Shown: positions 51,336-59,852, counted from the stretch's first letter. The stretch is 64,000 nucleotides of DNA from JACMQX01 sp044225675 (GCA_044225675.1 JBGAIH010000011.1:1-64000), one strand, 5' to 3'. Numbers and translations: made by a program. The notes: a model not told the origin generated them from the sequence alone.

Positions 51336-53773
51336 GCGGCCGCTCCCGCAAGGCGTGCCATGGCCGGCTCGGACGCGGGCTGCGGGGCGAGTGACGGCGA
51401 AGCAGGCCGGACACGGGATTCGGCCGCTCCGGCATCGCCGGAGCGAGCAGACTCCAGCAACTGGGTCAGCAAGTCGTCCGGCACGATGGGCGTGCGGTTC
51501 ACCGCGACGCCGCGGGTGCGCAGGGCGTCGCGCACCGCATTGGCGATGGCGGCCGGCCCGGCGACGCAGCCGCCTTCGCCCGCGCCCTTGATGCCGAACT
51601 CGGAGAGCGGCGAGGGCGTGCACTGGTGGATCACGTCGATGCGCGGCACCTCCAGCGTACCCGGCAGCGTGTAGTCGCCGAAGGTCACCGAGGTGGGCTG
51701 TCCGTCCTCGGTGTAGCGCATGTCCTCGTAGAGTGCCTGGCCGATGCCCTGCGCGACGCCGCCGCGCACCTGGCCGTCGAGGATCAGCGGATTGACCACG
51801 GTGCCGCAGTCCTCGACCACCGCGTAGTCGGTGATCTGCACGAAGCCGGTCTCCAGGTCCACCCGCACGCGCACCACGTGCGTGCCATACGAGAAGGTGC
51901 CCGACTCGACCTGCGGGCGGTAGATGCCCTCGACCGACATGCCGGGCGGGATGTCGTGCGGCAGGCGGTGCAGTTCCACCACCGAGAGGCGGCCGATGCC
52001 GGCGTAGTCGATCGCTTCGCCGCCGGGTGCGACGAAGCGTGTGCCGTCCTGGCTGAGCGCCTCCACCGCGCAGCCGAGCGCGGCGGCCGCGACGCGGCGC
52101 GCCTTGTCCAGCAGCAGCCTGGCCGCCTGAGCGACCGCACCGCCGGCCATGACGATCGAGCGCGACGCGACCGTGCCCATGCCATACGGCGTACGGCCGG
52201 TGTCGCCCTGGCGGATGCGGATCGCCGCGACCGGCAGGCCGGTGATGTGCGCCGCGATCTGCGCGAAGGTGGTGTGATGGCCCTGACCGTGGCTGAGCGT
52301 GCCGACGTCGATGATGAGCTGCCCGCCCGGCGTGAGCGTGGCGTGCGCCGCCTCATGGCCGTAGATCAGCGGCGAGCCGCGGCGGTGCCACTCGACCGAG
52401 CCGTGTGCCGCCTGTTCCACGTACATGGCGTAGCCGATGCCATGGACGTGCCGCGCGTCGTCGGGCCGCGCCGGCCACCGGCCTGCATGCGCGCGCGCTG
52501 CCGCCAGCGATGCCGCATAGTCCCCCGAGTCGTAGTAGAGGCCCGTGGCCGTGGTGTAGGGGAAGCGGTCGGCGCCGATCAGGTTGCGCGCGCGCACATC
52601 GGCCGGATCGAGGCCCAGCGTGTGCGCGACCTCGTCGAGGATGCGCTCCATCGCGAAGCAGCCGGCCGGCCGGCCCACGCCGCGGAACGGTCCGACCGGC
52701 GACTTGTTGGTGTAGACCGCGATCGATTCGTAGCGGTAGTTGCGGATGTCGTACGGGCCCAGCAGCACATTGGCTGCCATGTTGGCCTCGATGGCGCCGG
52801 TGGACGTTTTGGCCGAATAGGCGCCGGAGTCGACCACGATGCGCGCTTCGACGGCCTGGATGCGCCCGCTGTCGTCGAACCAGGCGCTGACCTCGTGTTC
52901 GTGCTGGCGGCTGTGGTTGGAGGCAACGAAATGCTCGTAGCGGTCCTCGATCCAGCGGTGCGGCCGGCCGGTGGCCAGAGCCATCGCGGCGACGATGATT
53001 TCTTCGGGATACAGGTTGCTCTTGGCGCCGAAGCCGCCGCCGACGTCGGGCACGACCACGCGGATGTCCGCTTCGGCGATGCCCACCAGGTGCTCGGCCA
53101 GAAAGGTGCGCAGCAGGTGCGGGCGCTGGTGCGATGCATGCACCACCAGCTCGCCGGTCGACGCGTCCACCCAGGCCACGCAGCCGCGGCCTTCCAGCGG
53201 CGAGGCCAGCACGCGCGCCATCGAGAAGCGGCGGGTGACGCGGCGGCCGGTGAAGGCGGCCGCGTCGCCGATGGCGCGGCCGCTGCGCATCACCACGTTG
53301 GAGGCCAGGCCGTCATGCAGCGGCGGATGCGGACGGTCGAGTTCGGCGAGCGCGTCGGTCACCACCGGCAACGGCTCGATGTCGGGCAGGCAGGTCTCCA
53401 CCAGGTCTTCGGCCATCGCGCGGCTGGGTGCCGTCACGGCGGCGATGGGTTCGCCCACGTAGCGCACGCGGTCGGTCGCCAGCAGCGGCATCGGCGCGGC
53501 GTTGAATTCCTTGCGCATCAGCCGCGCCTCGATCGGCACCGTCAGCGGCGCGATGCGCGAGGCGTCCCAGACGGCGCCAGGGTCGACGCCTTGCGGCAGC
53601 GCGAGGCCGCGAAGGCGGCCGTGCGCGACGCCGCTGCGCAGGAACGCCACTTCCACGCAGCCGGGCACGGCGACATCGGCCACGAAGCGCGAGATGCCGC
53701 GCAGATGGCGCGCGTCTTCCACGCGCGGCATCGCCTGCCCGATCAGGCCGGAGCTTGCGTGCACATCGGCCAT
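51332..53773 (-). CDS. molybdenum hydroxylase large (Mo-binding) subunit
   Basis: 813 residues. Two molybdopterin-binding regions: VPDVGGGFGAKSNLYPEEI (about 245), SPVGPFRGVGRPAGCFAMER (about 350-370), GTLSHGQGHHTTFAQIAAHI (about 490), and the catalytic Glu near residue 733 in FGIKGAGEGGCVAGPAA. The form I CO dehydrogenase loop with CSFR is missing, so it is not a CO dehydrogenase. The enzyme would hydroxylate a carbon next to a ring nitrogen or an aldehyde with water as oxygen donor. It is the second gene of the operon, two bases after the Bug gene. Confidence 0.92.
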   Translation of the reverse strand: MADVHASSGLIGQAMPRVEDARHLRGISRFVADVAVPGCVEVAFLRSGVAHGRLRGLALPQGVDPGAVWDASRIAPLTVPIEARLMRKEFNAAPMPLLATDRVRYVGEPIAAVTAPSRAMAEDLVETCLPDIEPLPVVTDALAELDRPHPPLHDGLASNVVMRSGRAIGDAAAFTGRRVTRRFSMARVLASPLEGRGCVAWVDASTGELVVHASHQRPHLLRTFLAEHLVGIAEADIRVVVPDVGGGFGAKSNLYPEEIIVAAMALATGRPHRWIEDRYEHFVASNHSRQHEHEVSAWFDDSGRIQAVEARIVVDSGAYSAKTSTGAIEANMAANVLLGPYDIRNYRYESIAVYTNKSPVGPFRGVGRPAGCFAMERILDEVAHTLGLDPADVRARNLIGADRFPYTTATGLYYDSGDYAASLAAARAHAGRWPARPDDARHVHGIGYAMYVEQAAHGSVEWHRRGSPLIYGHEAAHATLTPGGQLIIDVGTLSHGQGHHTTFAQIAAHITGLPVAAIRIRQGDTGRTPYGMGTVASRSIVMAGGAVAQAARLLLDKARRVAAAALGCAVEALSQDGTRFVAPGGEAIDYAGIGRLSVVELHRLPHDIPPGMSVEGIYRPQVESGTFSYGTHVVRVRVDLETGFVQITDYAVVEDCGTVVNPLILDGQVRGGVAQGIGQALYEDMRYTEDGQPTSVTFGDYTLPGTLEVPRIDVIHQCTPSPLSEFGIKGAGEGGCVAGPAAIANAVRDALRTRGVAVNRTPIVPDDLLTQLLESARSGDAGAAESRVRPASPSLAPQPASEPAMARLAGAAA

Positions 53774-53775
53774 GC

Positions 53776-54777
53776 TCAGTCGATCCGGATATTGGCCTGG
53801 CGGATCACCAGGCCCCATTTGCCCGAATCCTGCTGCATGCGCGCCGCGAGCTGCTCGGGCGTGCCGCCCAGCGGAATCAGGCCGAGCTTGAGCAGGCGCT
53901 CGCGGATCTCGGGCTTGGCCAGCGCCTTGTTGACCTCGCGGTTGAGCGTGTCCACCACGGGGCGCGGCGTGCCGGCCGGTGCCATCAGCACGAACCAGCT
54001 CGACAGGTCGGTGGCCGGCAGGCCCGCCTCGGCCAGCGTCGGCACGTCCGGCAGTTCGGGAAAGCGCTTGGGGCCGGCAATGGCCAGGATGCGCACGCGA
54101 CCGGCGTCCATCTGGGGTTTGGCGGGTCCGAGATTCTCGAAGCTGAAGTCGGTCTCGCCGCTGGCGACCGAAGTCACGGCCGGCCCGCTGCCGCGCTGCG
54201 GAATGTGCTGCGCCTTGAAGCCGACGTTCGACTTGAACCATTCGGTGGCCAGATGCAGCGTGCTGCCTGCGCCGGCCGATGCGTAGTTGAGCTTGCCGTC
54301 GCTCTTCTTCGCCATCGCGATGAACTCGCGCGTGTTGGCTGCCTTGACCTTGGGGCCCACCAGCAGGAATGCCGGCACGTCGACGATGCCCACCACCGGC
54401 ACCAGCGCGCGCGAGGCCTCGTAGGGCATGTTGGGATAGAAGTGGACGTTGTTGATCAGCGAGGTCGTGCCCAGCAGCAGCGTGTGGCCGTCAGCCGGTG
54501 CACGGGTCACGAAGGTGGTGCCGATCTGCGTGTTGGCGCCGGGCTTGTTGTCCACCACCACCGAGGTGCCCAGTGTCGCTGCCAGCTCCTGGCCGATCAG
54601 GCGGGCGGTGATGTCGGACGCGCCGCCGGCCGCGAAGGGCACGACGATCGTGATCGCGCGGCTCGGAAAGGACTGCGCCACGGCCAGCGTGGCGGCGCAC
54701 GAGCCGGCGGCCAGAGCCGAGAGCACGCGCAGGGCGCCACGGCGGCGCAGGACGGAGAGGGAGGAGAAGCGGGTCAT
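53776..54777 (-). CDS. Bug family (TctC-like) periplasmic solute-binding protein
   Basis: 333 residues. Signal peptide with RRRGALRVLSALAAGSCAAT, cleaved near AVAQS. Bug fold: FPSRAITIVVPFAAGGASDI, VVDNKPGANTQIGTTFV, VPTLAEAGLPATDLSSWFVL. As the first gene of the catabolic operon, under the GntR-type operator, it is the likely periplasmic receptor for the pathway substrate or a relative; no TctAB-like membrane genes lie nearby. Confidence 0.88.
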   Translation of the reverse strand: MTRFSSLSVLRRRGALRVLSALAAGSCAATLAVAQSFPSRAITIVVPFAAGGASDITARLIGQELAATLGTSVVVDNKPGANTQIGTTFVTRAPADGHTLLLGTTSLINNVHFYPNMPYEASRALVPVVGIVDVPAFLLVGPKVKAANTREFIAMAKKSDGKLNYASAGAGSTLHLATEWFKSNVGFKAQHIPQRGSGPAVTSVASGETDFSFENLGPAKPQMDAGRVRILAIAGPKRFPELPDVPTLAEAGLPATDLSSWFVLMAPAGTPRPVVDTLNREVNKALAKPEIRERLLKLGLIPLGGTPEQLAARMQQDSGKWGLVIRQANIRID

Positions 54778-54792
54778 GCTGGGTTCCTTTCG

Positions 54793-54831
54793 AAGTATGA
54801 AGTATACGTGATACTTTGATGCGAGAAGTAT
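54793..54831. promoter_or_regulatory. GntR-type operator with AAGTAT repeats
   Basis: AAGTAT-ACGTG-ATACTT (54800-54816) is a perfect 6-5-6 inverted repeat. Two more AAGTAT half-sites stand at 54793-54798 and 54826-54831. The site lies between the Bug gene (starts 54777) and the divergent GntR gene (54922), within reach of both promoters. Confidence 0.65.
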
Positions 54832-54921
54832 GCCAGAATCGGCGCACCAAATCAGGGTTAACCCGGCGCCGCCCGCAAGGTCTGCGCCCCGGACCCTCCG
54901 TCCGTCCGCCAGCACCTCGCC

Positions 54922-55638
54922 ATGAACCAAGATCGTTTGAGCCGCCTGGGCCTGTTGCCCAAGGTCCTGCCCGCTGCCAATCTGCCCACGCATGTGCAGG
55001 CCGTGCTGCAGGAGGCCATCCTCAATGGCGCGCTGGCGCCGGGCGAGCGCCTCATGGTGGACGACGTGGCCGCGCATTTCGGCGTGAGCAAGATCCCGGT
55101 GCGCGAGGCGCTCAAGGGGCTGGAGACCGATGGCTGGGTGATGTCCCAGCCGCGCCGGGGCACCTACGTGCGCCCGCTGTCACGCGACGAACTGCGCGAG
55201 ACCTTCGAGATGCGCCGGCTGCTCGAGCCCTACAGCGCGCGCCTGGCGGCCACACGCCGCACCGAGGCGCAGCAGGAAGAGCTCAAGGACCTGCTGGCCC
55301 AGAGTGCCCAGGCGCTCAAGGACGGCGACGTGGTGCGGGTCACTGCGGTGAACAGCCAGTTCCACTCGGTGATGGCCAGCGCGGCGGGCAACACCATGCT
55401 CGGCGAGAGCATCGCCAAGCTCGAACTTCAGTTGCGGCGCTACTTCGTGGCGGTGGACTGGAAGCAGCGCCGCGAATCGATGGCGCAGCACAAGGCGATC
55501 TACGAAGCCATCCGTGACAAGGATGCGGCGCAGGCCGAGCAGCTCACGCTGGCCCACATCGCGCACACGGAGTCATTGGCCCAGGCGTCGATCGCAGCTT
55601 GCCGCCGGTGGCCCAGTCCTGCTTGCGCACTTCGGTGA
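54922..55638 (+). CDS. GntR family regulator, FCD subfamily
   Basis: 238 residues. The N-terminal helix-turn-helix (QAVLQEAILNGALAPGERLM, then VDDVAAHFGVSKIPVREALK) and the FCD effector domain (ETFEMRRLLEPYSARLAA, NSQFHSVMASAAGNTML, QHKAIYEAIRDKDAAQAEQL). FCD members bind small carboxylic acids. It is divergent from the molybdenum hydroxylase operon, with the AAGTAT palindrome between. The last 95 bases overlap the opposite-strand tautomerase gene, giving an unusual C-terminus (CRRWPSPACALR). Confidence 0.9.
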   Translation: MNQDRLSRLGLLPKVLPAANLPTHVQAVLQEAILNGALAPGERLMVDDVAAHFGVSKIPVREALKGLETDGWVMSQPRRGTYVRPLSRDELRETFEMRRLLEPYSARLAATRRTEAQQEELKDLLAQSAQALKDGDVVRVTAVNSQFHSVMASAAGNTMLGESIAKLELQLRRYFVAVDWKQRRESMAQHKAIYEAIRDKDAAQAEQLTLAHIAHTESLAQASIAACRRWPSPACALR

Positions 55639-55765
55639 TGATGATGTCCACCGCCTCTGGCGAGCAGCCCAGCGCCTCGACGGTGGCGCGCGTCACGCCT
55701 TCGACCAGCTTCTTCTTCTGCTCGGGCGTGCGGCCTTCGAACATCTGCACGTTGAATGTGGGCAT
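55544..55765 (-). CDS. 4-oxalocrotonate tautomerase family protein
   Basis: 73 residues. After removal of the initiator Met the catalytic Pro1 is exposed (MPTFNVQMFEGRTPEQKKK), followed by LVEGVTRATVEALGCSPEAV and IIITEVRKQDWATGGK. Members convert 2-hydroxymuconate-type products of meta cleavage to the keto form. The length is about ten residues more than classical 4-OT (62). It overlaps the end of the GntR gene on the other strand. It fits the extradiol cleavage route of the adjacent operon. Confidence 0.87.
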   Translation of the reverse strand: MPTFNVQMFEGRTPEQKKKLVEGVTRATVEALGCSPEAVDIIITEVRKQDWATGGKLRSTPGPMTPCARCGPA

Positions 55766-55784
55766 GGGAGTCCTTGGAGTGAAG

Positions 55785-56060
55785 TCAGTCGGGGGCGGCG
55801 CCGGCGGCGCAGCGCGCGCAGATGCAGGCCTTGCGCTGCGCCTCGGGCGGCACGCGCGCGAGCAGCTCCGGCGCAAAACTCGCCTGCGTGCACCAGCAGG
55901 GAGGCTGGGGCTCACCGCTGGCGCGCGCCTTCTCCATCGCGCAGCCATTGGCCCCGCCGCACAGCGGGCAGCGCGCCGGATCGGGCAACGCATGTCGCTG
56001 TGTCTGCGTCTGCGGCAGCGGCAGCATAGGGGCGAGGTCAGGGGGCGTGGCAGCAGGCAT
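55785..56060 (-). CDS. cysteine-rich CWC family protein
   Basis: 91 residues, or 80 if the second ATG at 56027 is used. It has the Cys pattern of the CWC family: ARCPLCGGANGCAMEKARAS, PPCWCTQASF, KACICARCAAG, probably a zinc or metal-binding knuckle. Function unknown. It is 19 bases upstream of the tautomerase on the same strand, so the two may share a transcript. Confidence 0.75.
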   Translation of the reverse strand: MPAATPPDLAPMLPLPQTQTQRHALPDPARCPLCGGANGCAMEKARASGEPQPPCWCTQASFAPELLARVPPEAQRKACICARCAAGAAPD

Positions 56061-56195
56061 GGGCCGGCCAGTTTACCGCCGTGTCCGCCCGAGATCTTCG
56101 CCGCAAACCTTCGCCGCAGATATTCGCCGCTGGTGCTAGGCTGGAGTCCGGACGTGCCGGTGCGGCCCGTCCGGAAGAATCAGGAGACACAAGAG

Positions 56196-56933
56196 ATGAC
56201 CTACAGCGAAGGACTGTTCAGCGGCCGCCAGGTTCTGGTGGTCGGTGGCACGAGCGGCATTGGTGCCGGCATTGCGGCTGCATTTGCCGGAGCCGGCGCA
56301 CGCGTCCACCTCACGGGCGCCACCGAGGCCGACCTGGCGCTCGCCGCCGCCGATCCGGCGCTGCAGGGCGCGCGCGCGACGCAGCTGGACGTGCGCGACG
56401 CCCGGGCCGTGGAGGCGGTCGTGGCGGCAAGCGGCCCGCTCGACGTGCTGGTCAATTGCGCGGGCATGATCCGCCGCGGCGAAGAGCTGCAGCCCGAGGT
56501 GTTCGCCGCCGTGCTCGACGTCAACCTGAACGGCACCATGCGCGCCTGTGCGGCGGCCAGGCCGCTATTGGCCGCGCGCCAGGGCTGCATCATCAACATC
56601 GCCTCGATGCTGAGCTTCTTCGGCGGCGGGCTGGTGCCGGCCTACTCGGCGAGCAAGGGGGGCGTGGCCCAACTGACCAAGTCGCTCGCGATCGCCTATG
56701 CCGACGACGGCATCCGCGTGAATGCGCTGGCGCCAGGCTGGATCGCCACACGCTTCACCTCGGCCCTGCAGGAGGACGCGGCCCGCAGCCAGGCGATCCT
56801 CGCGCGCACGCCGATGAAGCGCTGGGGCACGCCGCAGGACGTGGCCGGCGTCGCGCTGTTTCTCGCCTCGCCGGCGGCCAGCTTCGTGACCGGCACGGTC
56901 GTGCCGGTCGACGGCGGCTATCTGATTGCCTGA
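56196..56933 (+). CDS. short-chain dehydrogenase/reductase
   Basis: 245 residues, classical SDR. Cofactor loop VLVVGGTSGIGAGIAAAFAG (about 14-33), NCAGMIRRGEE, active site Ser in NIASMLSFFGGG and the YxxxK in PAYSASKGGVAQLTKSLA, then VNALAPGWIATRF. It ends FVTGTVVPVDGGYLIA. AGGAG lies 13 bases before the ATG. It oxidises or reduces an alcohol/ketone; its substrate, probably linked to the nearby cupin dioxygenase, is not known. Confidence 0.9.
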   Translation: MTYSEGLFSGRQVLVVGGTSGIGAGIAAAFAGAGARVHLTGATEADLALAAADPALQGARATQLDVRDARAVEAVVAASGPLDVLVNCAGMIRRGEELQPEVFAAVLDVNLNGTMRACAAARPLLAARQGCIINIASMLSFFGGGLVPAYSASKGGVAQLTKSLAIAYADDGIRVNALAPGWIATRFTSALQEDAARSQAILARTPMKRWGTPQDVAGVALFLASPAASFVTGTVVPVDGGYLIA

Positions 56934-57035
56934 GATGGCCTGAGATTGCTTGATCGCCCGAACCCCACGTCACCGCACGACCGGCCAGGCCAGGCTTCAA
57001 CTCTTCCGACCCAACCCCTACCGCAGGAGCGCGCC

Positions 57036-57530
57036 ATGATCGTCCAGCACCCCGGCATCCAGCCCGAAATCGCCATCCAGGCCATTCCCGACGACGAGCG
57101 GGTGTGGGTTCCGCAGGCCCCCAACGTGTGGTTCCGCCCGCTCCTGCTCAATACCGTGACCGGCAGCTGGTGCAACCTGCTGCGGGTGCGCAAGTCGGGC
57201 GTGCTGTCACGGCACATCCATCCGTCCTGGGTCACGGGCTACGTGATCCGGGGCGCCTGGCGCTACCTCGAGCATGACTGGGTGGCGCGCCAGGGCGCCT
57301 TCGTGTACGAGCCGCCGGGCGAGATCCACACCCTCGTGGTGGACGAGGCCGCAGCCGGCGATGCGCAGGAGATGATCACCTTCTTCAACATCCACGGCGC
57401 CATGATCTACCTGGACGAGCAGGGCGCCACGGTCGGCTATGAAGACGTGCACACCAAGCTGGCCATGTGCCGCGCCCACTACGAGGCCTGCGGCCTGGGC
57501 GGCGGCTACGTCGATCAGTTCGTGCGCTGA
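57036..57530 (+). CDS. cupin dioxygenase, 2,4'-dihydroxyacetophenone dioxygenase/Dke1-like
   Basis: 164 residues, a single cupin. The metal site is read from SRHIHPSWVTGYVIRGAWRY (two His) and EPPGEIHTLVV (third His), the three-His arrangement of acetylacetone dioxygenase-like cupins. The start DDERVWVPQAPNVWFRPLLL is characteristic of the dihydroxyacetophenone dioxygenase family, by memory. It would cleave a C-C bond next to a carbonyl. CAGGAG precedes the ATG. It lies about 100 bases after the SDR and overlaps the end of the convergent CoA transferase gene by 16 bases. Confidence 0.78.
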   Translation: MIVQHPGIQPEIAIQAIPDDERVWVPQAPNVWFRPLLLNTVTGSWCNLLRVRKSGVLSRHIHPSWVTGYVIRGAWRYLEHDWVARQGAFVYEPPGEIHTLVVDEAAAGDAQEMITFFNIHGAMIYLDEQGATVGYEDVHTKLAMCRAHYEACGLGGGYVDQFVR

Positions 57531-58804
57531 GGCGGCTGCATCGACCGCGCGGGCGGATGGGAGGCAGGCGTATGGGATGCTGCCCGCACGGTGCCGCTGC
57601 GCTCCAGTGCCTGCCGCTCCTGGTCGCCCACGCCCAGCTCCGCCAGCAGCGCCTGCGTGCTCTGGCCCAGCGACTCGGCACCCGCAGCGCTCGGGCCGCC
57701 GTCCTGCGCGTAGCCGAAGCCCAGGCCGGGCGTGCGCACGGTCGTTCCCCGCTGATCAAAGGAAAAGCCCGGCATCGTCAGCTTGTCCGCCCCGTCGACC
57801 TCGGCCAGGAACTCGCCGATGCGCCGCACCCGGGCCGCCGGCACGCCCACGGCATTGAGCTCGGCTTCCATCCGGGCGGCGCTTCGCGTGGCAAAGGCCG
57901 CGCGGAACTGCTCGCGCAGGTAGGCCAGATCCCGGGCCACGACAAAGCCGCCGCCCGGCGCATTGAACGCGGCAAGGTCGAGCGCATCGCCATCGTCGCA
58001 AAGCGCCTGCAATCCGAGCACGGCGGTGAGCTTGCGGAACTGCGCTGGCGTGTTGGCCGCCGTGGCCAGCCAGCCGTCGGCGCAGCGGTAGGTGTCGGCC
58101 GTGGGGCTGCCGCTGTAGCCCCGGTTGCCCACGCGCTGGGGCTGCACGCCGGTGGACAGATAGGCGCTGGCGTTCGGGTACATCAGCATCAGCGACGCCT
58201 GCACCATGGACGCGTCGATGTACTGCCCCGCGCCTTCGCGGCTGCGCCGGTGCAGCGCCGCAGTGATGGCCAGCGAGCCGAGCACGCCCACGGCCACGTC
58301 GATCACCGGAAAGCCGACCTTCATCGGCGGGTCGTCGTCGCGCTCGCCGCCCATCATCATCATGCCCGTGAGGGCCTGCACCACGTGGTCGTAGGCGCCG
58401 CGGCCGGACCATTCCCCCTCCTGCCCGTAGCCGGAGATCGAGCAGTACACGACGTCCGGCCTGACGGCGCGGATGGCCTCGTAGTCCAGGCCGTAACGCG
58501 CGACCACGCCGGGACGGAAGTTCTCGATGAACACGTCGGCGGTTCGCGCCAGCTCGCGCACCACGGCGGCGCCCTCGGGCTGGCGGATGTCCACCGCCAG
58601 CGACCGCTTGCCCGCGTTGAGCGCGACAAACGCGGCCGGCGTGTCGCCTTCGGCAGGCGTGCGGCTCGCGCGCATGACTTCGCCCTGCGGCGGCTCGATC
58701 TTGATGACCTCGGCGCCCAGCTGCGCGAGGTAGAACGAGGCCAGCGGTCCGGCGATCACGTGGGACAGGTCGAGGACGCGCACGCCCTCCAGCGGTTTGC
58801 TCAT
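57515..58804 (-). CDS. CaiB/BaiF family (family III) CoA transferase
   Basis: 429 residues. Family marks: RVLDLSHVIAGPLASFYLA, GAEVIKIEPPQGEVMR, VFIENFRPGVVARYGLDYEA, SISGYGQEGEWSGRGAYD, and the catalytic Asp169 in PVIDVAVGVLG. The C-terminus ends in a Pro/His/Ser-rich tail of about 25 residues. It is upstream-coupled to a Bug binding protein, 16 bases away on the same strand. It would activate a carboxylic acid to its CoA ester; the acid is not known. Confidence 0.87.
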   Translation of the reverse strand: MSKPLEGVRVLDLSHVIAGPLASFYLAQLGAEVIKIEPPQGEVMRASRTPAEGDTPAAFVALNAGKRSLAVDIRQPEGAAVVRELARTADVFIENFRPGVVARYGLDYEAIRAVRPDVVYCSISGYGQEGEWSGRGAYDHVVQALTGMMMMGGERDDDPPMKVGFPVIDVAVGVLGSLAITAALHRRSREGAGQYIDASMVQASLMLMYPNASAYLSTGVQPQRVGNRGYSGSPTADTYRCADGWLATAANTPAQFRKLTAVLGLQALCDDGDALDLAAFNAPGGGFVVARDLAYLREQFRAAFATRSAARMEAELNAVGVPAARVRRIGEFLAEVDGADKLTMPGFSFDQRGTTVRTPGLGFGYAQDGGPSAAGAESLGQSTQALLAELGVGDQERQALERSGTVRAASHTPASHPPARSMQPPQRTN

Positions 58805-58820
58805 GTCGGCGCCTTCCCGC

Positions 58821-59795
58821 TCAGCTGGCCGTGATGCCGGCGAGCTTCACGATCTCGGCCCACTTGCGGTTCTCGCTCTGCATGAAGGCCGCGAACGCCT
58901 GGGGCGAGGCGCTGGTGCCGATCGCATTGCCCGCTGACTCGAACGCGGCCCGCAGCGACGCATCGGACAGCGCCCGCAGCGTGGCCGTGTGCAGCCGGGC
59001 GATCACATCGGCCGGCGTGCGCGCCGGCGCCCACAGGCCGAACCAGGACTCCTGGACCGCCAGTTCGCTCTTGAGCACCTCCTGCAGCGTCGGCACCTCG
59101 GGCAGCTCCTTCATGCGCGCCGGGCTGGTCACCGCCAGCGCGCGCAGCTTGCCGCCCTTGACCTGCGGCACCCCCGTTCCCGCGATCGGAAAGGCGAAAT
59201 CGGTGTCGCCGCGCAGCAGCGAGGCGGTGATCTCCACCGAGCCCTTGAGCGGAATGTGGGTGGCCTTCAGCCCCGCGAGCGACACCAGCGTGGCACCCGC
59301 CAGATGGGCCGAGGTGCCGATGCCGCCCGAGCTGTAGTTGAGCTTGCCGGGATTGGTGCGGGCCGCGGCGATCACGTCCTCGACCTTGCGATACGGGCCG
59401 TCGGCGCGAACGACCATCACCGTCGGCGAACTGCCGATCACGGTGACCGGGATGAACTCGGTCAGCGGATCGAACTTGAGGTCCGGCTGCATGATCTTCT
59501 GCACGAGGTGGGTGTTGGCCCCCATCAGCACGGTGTAGCCGTCAGCCGGCGCCTGCGCCACGAACTGCGCGGCCAGCACCCCGGCAGCGCCGACCTTGTT
59601 CTCGATCACGACCGGCTGGCCCAGCACTTCCGCGAGCTTCGGGCCGAGCTGGCGGGCCTGCACGTCCGGCCCGCCGCCTGCGGCAAAGGGCACGATCAGG
59701 CGCACGGGGCGGGACGGGAAAGGGTCGGCCGCGCGCGCGGCTCCGGCGGCGGCTGCTGCCGACAGCGCGGCAAGGCAGAAGGTTCGGCGATGCAT
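58821..59795 (-). CDS. Bug family (TctC-like) periplasmic solute-binding protein
   Basis: 324 residues. Signal peptide MHRRTFCLAALSAAAAAGAA with an RR pair near the start. Bug fold FPSRPVRLIVPFAAGGGPDV, IENKVGAAGVLAAQFVA, PADGYTVLMGANTHLVQKI, VPTLQEVLKSELAVQESWFG. It starts at 59795. Divergent from the LysR gene at 59939 and followed by the CoA transferase, it probably delivers the acid that the transferase activates. Confidence 0.88.
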   Translation of the reverse strand: MHRRTFCLAALSAAAAAGAARAADPFPSRPVRLIVPFAAGGGPDVQARQLGPKLAEVLGQPVVIENKVGAAGVLAAQFVAQAPADGYTVLMGANTHLVQKIMQPDLKFDPLTEFIPVTVIGSSPTVMVVRADGPYRKVEDVIAAARTNPGKLNYSSGGIGTSAHLAGATLVSLAGLKATHIPLKGSVEITASLLRGDTDFAFPIAGTGVPQVKGGKLRALAVTSPARMKELPEVPTLQEVLKSELAVQESWFGLWAPARTPADVIARLHTATLRALSDASLRAAFESAGNAIGTSASPQAFAAFMQSENRKWAEIVKLAGITAS

Positions 59796-59852
59796 GGGTT
59801 GTCTCCTGAATGGGTTCTGGGTGCCGGACACAGCTTAAGCCGCGCCAAGCCA

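Noticed and set aside
51332..53773. Carbon monoxide dehydrogenase large subunit
   Set aside because: The form I active-site loop with CSFR is absent; the segment reads GPFRGVGRP, as in general N-heterocycle or aldehyde hydroxylases, and the neighbours are ring-cleavage genes.
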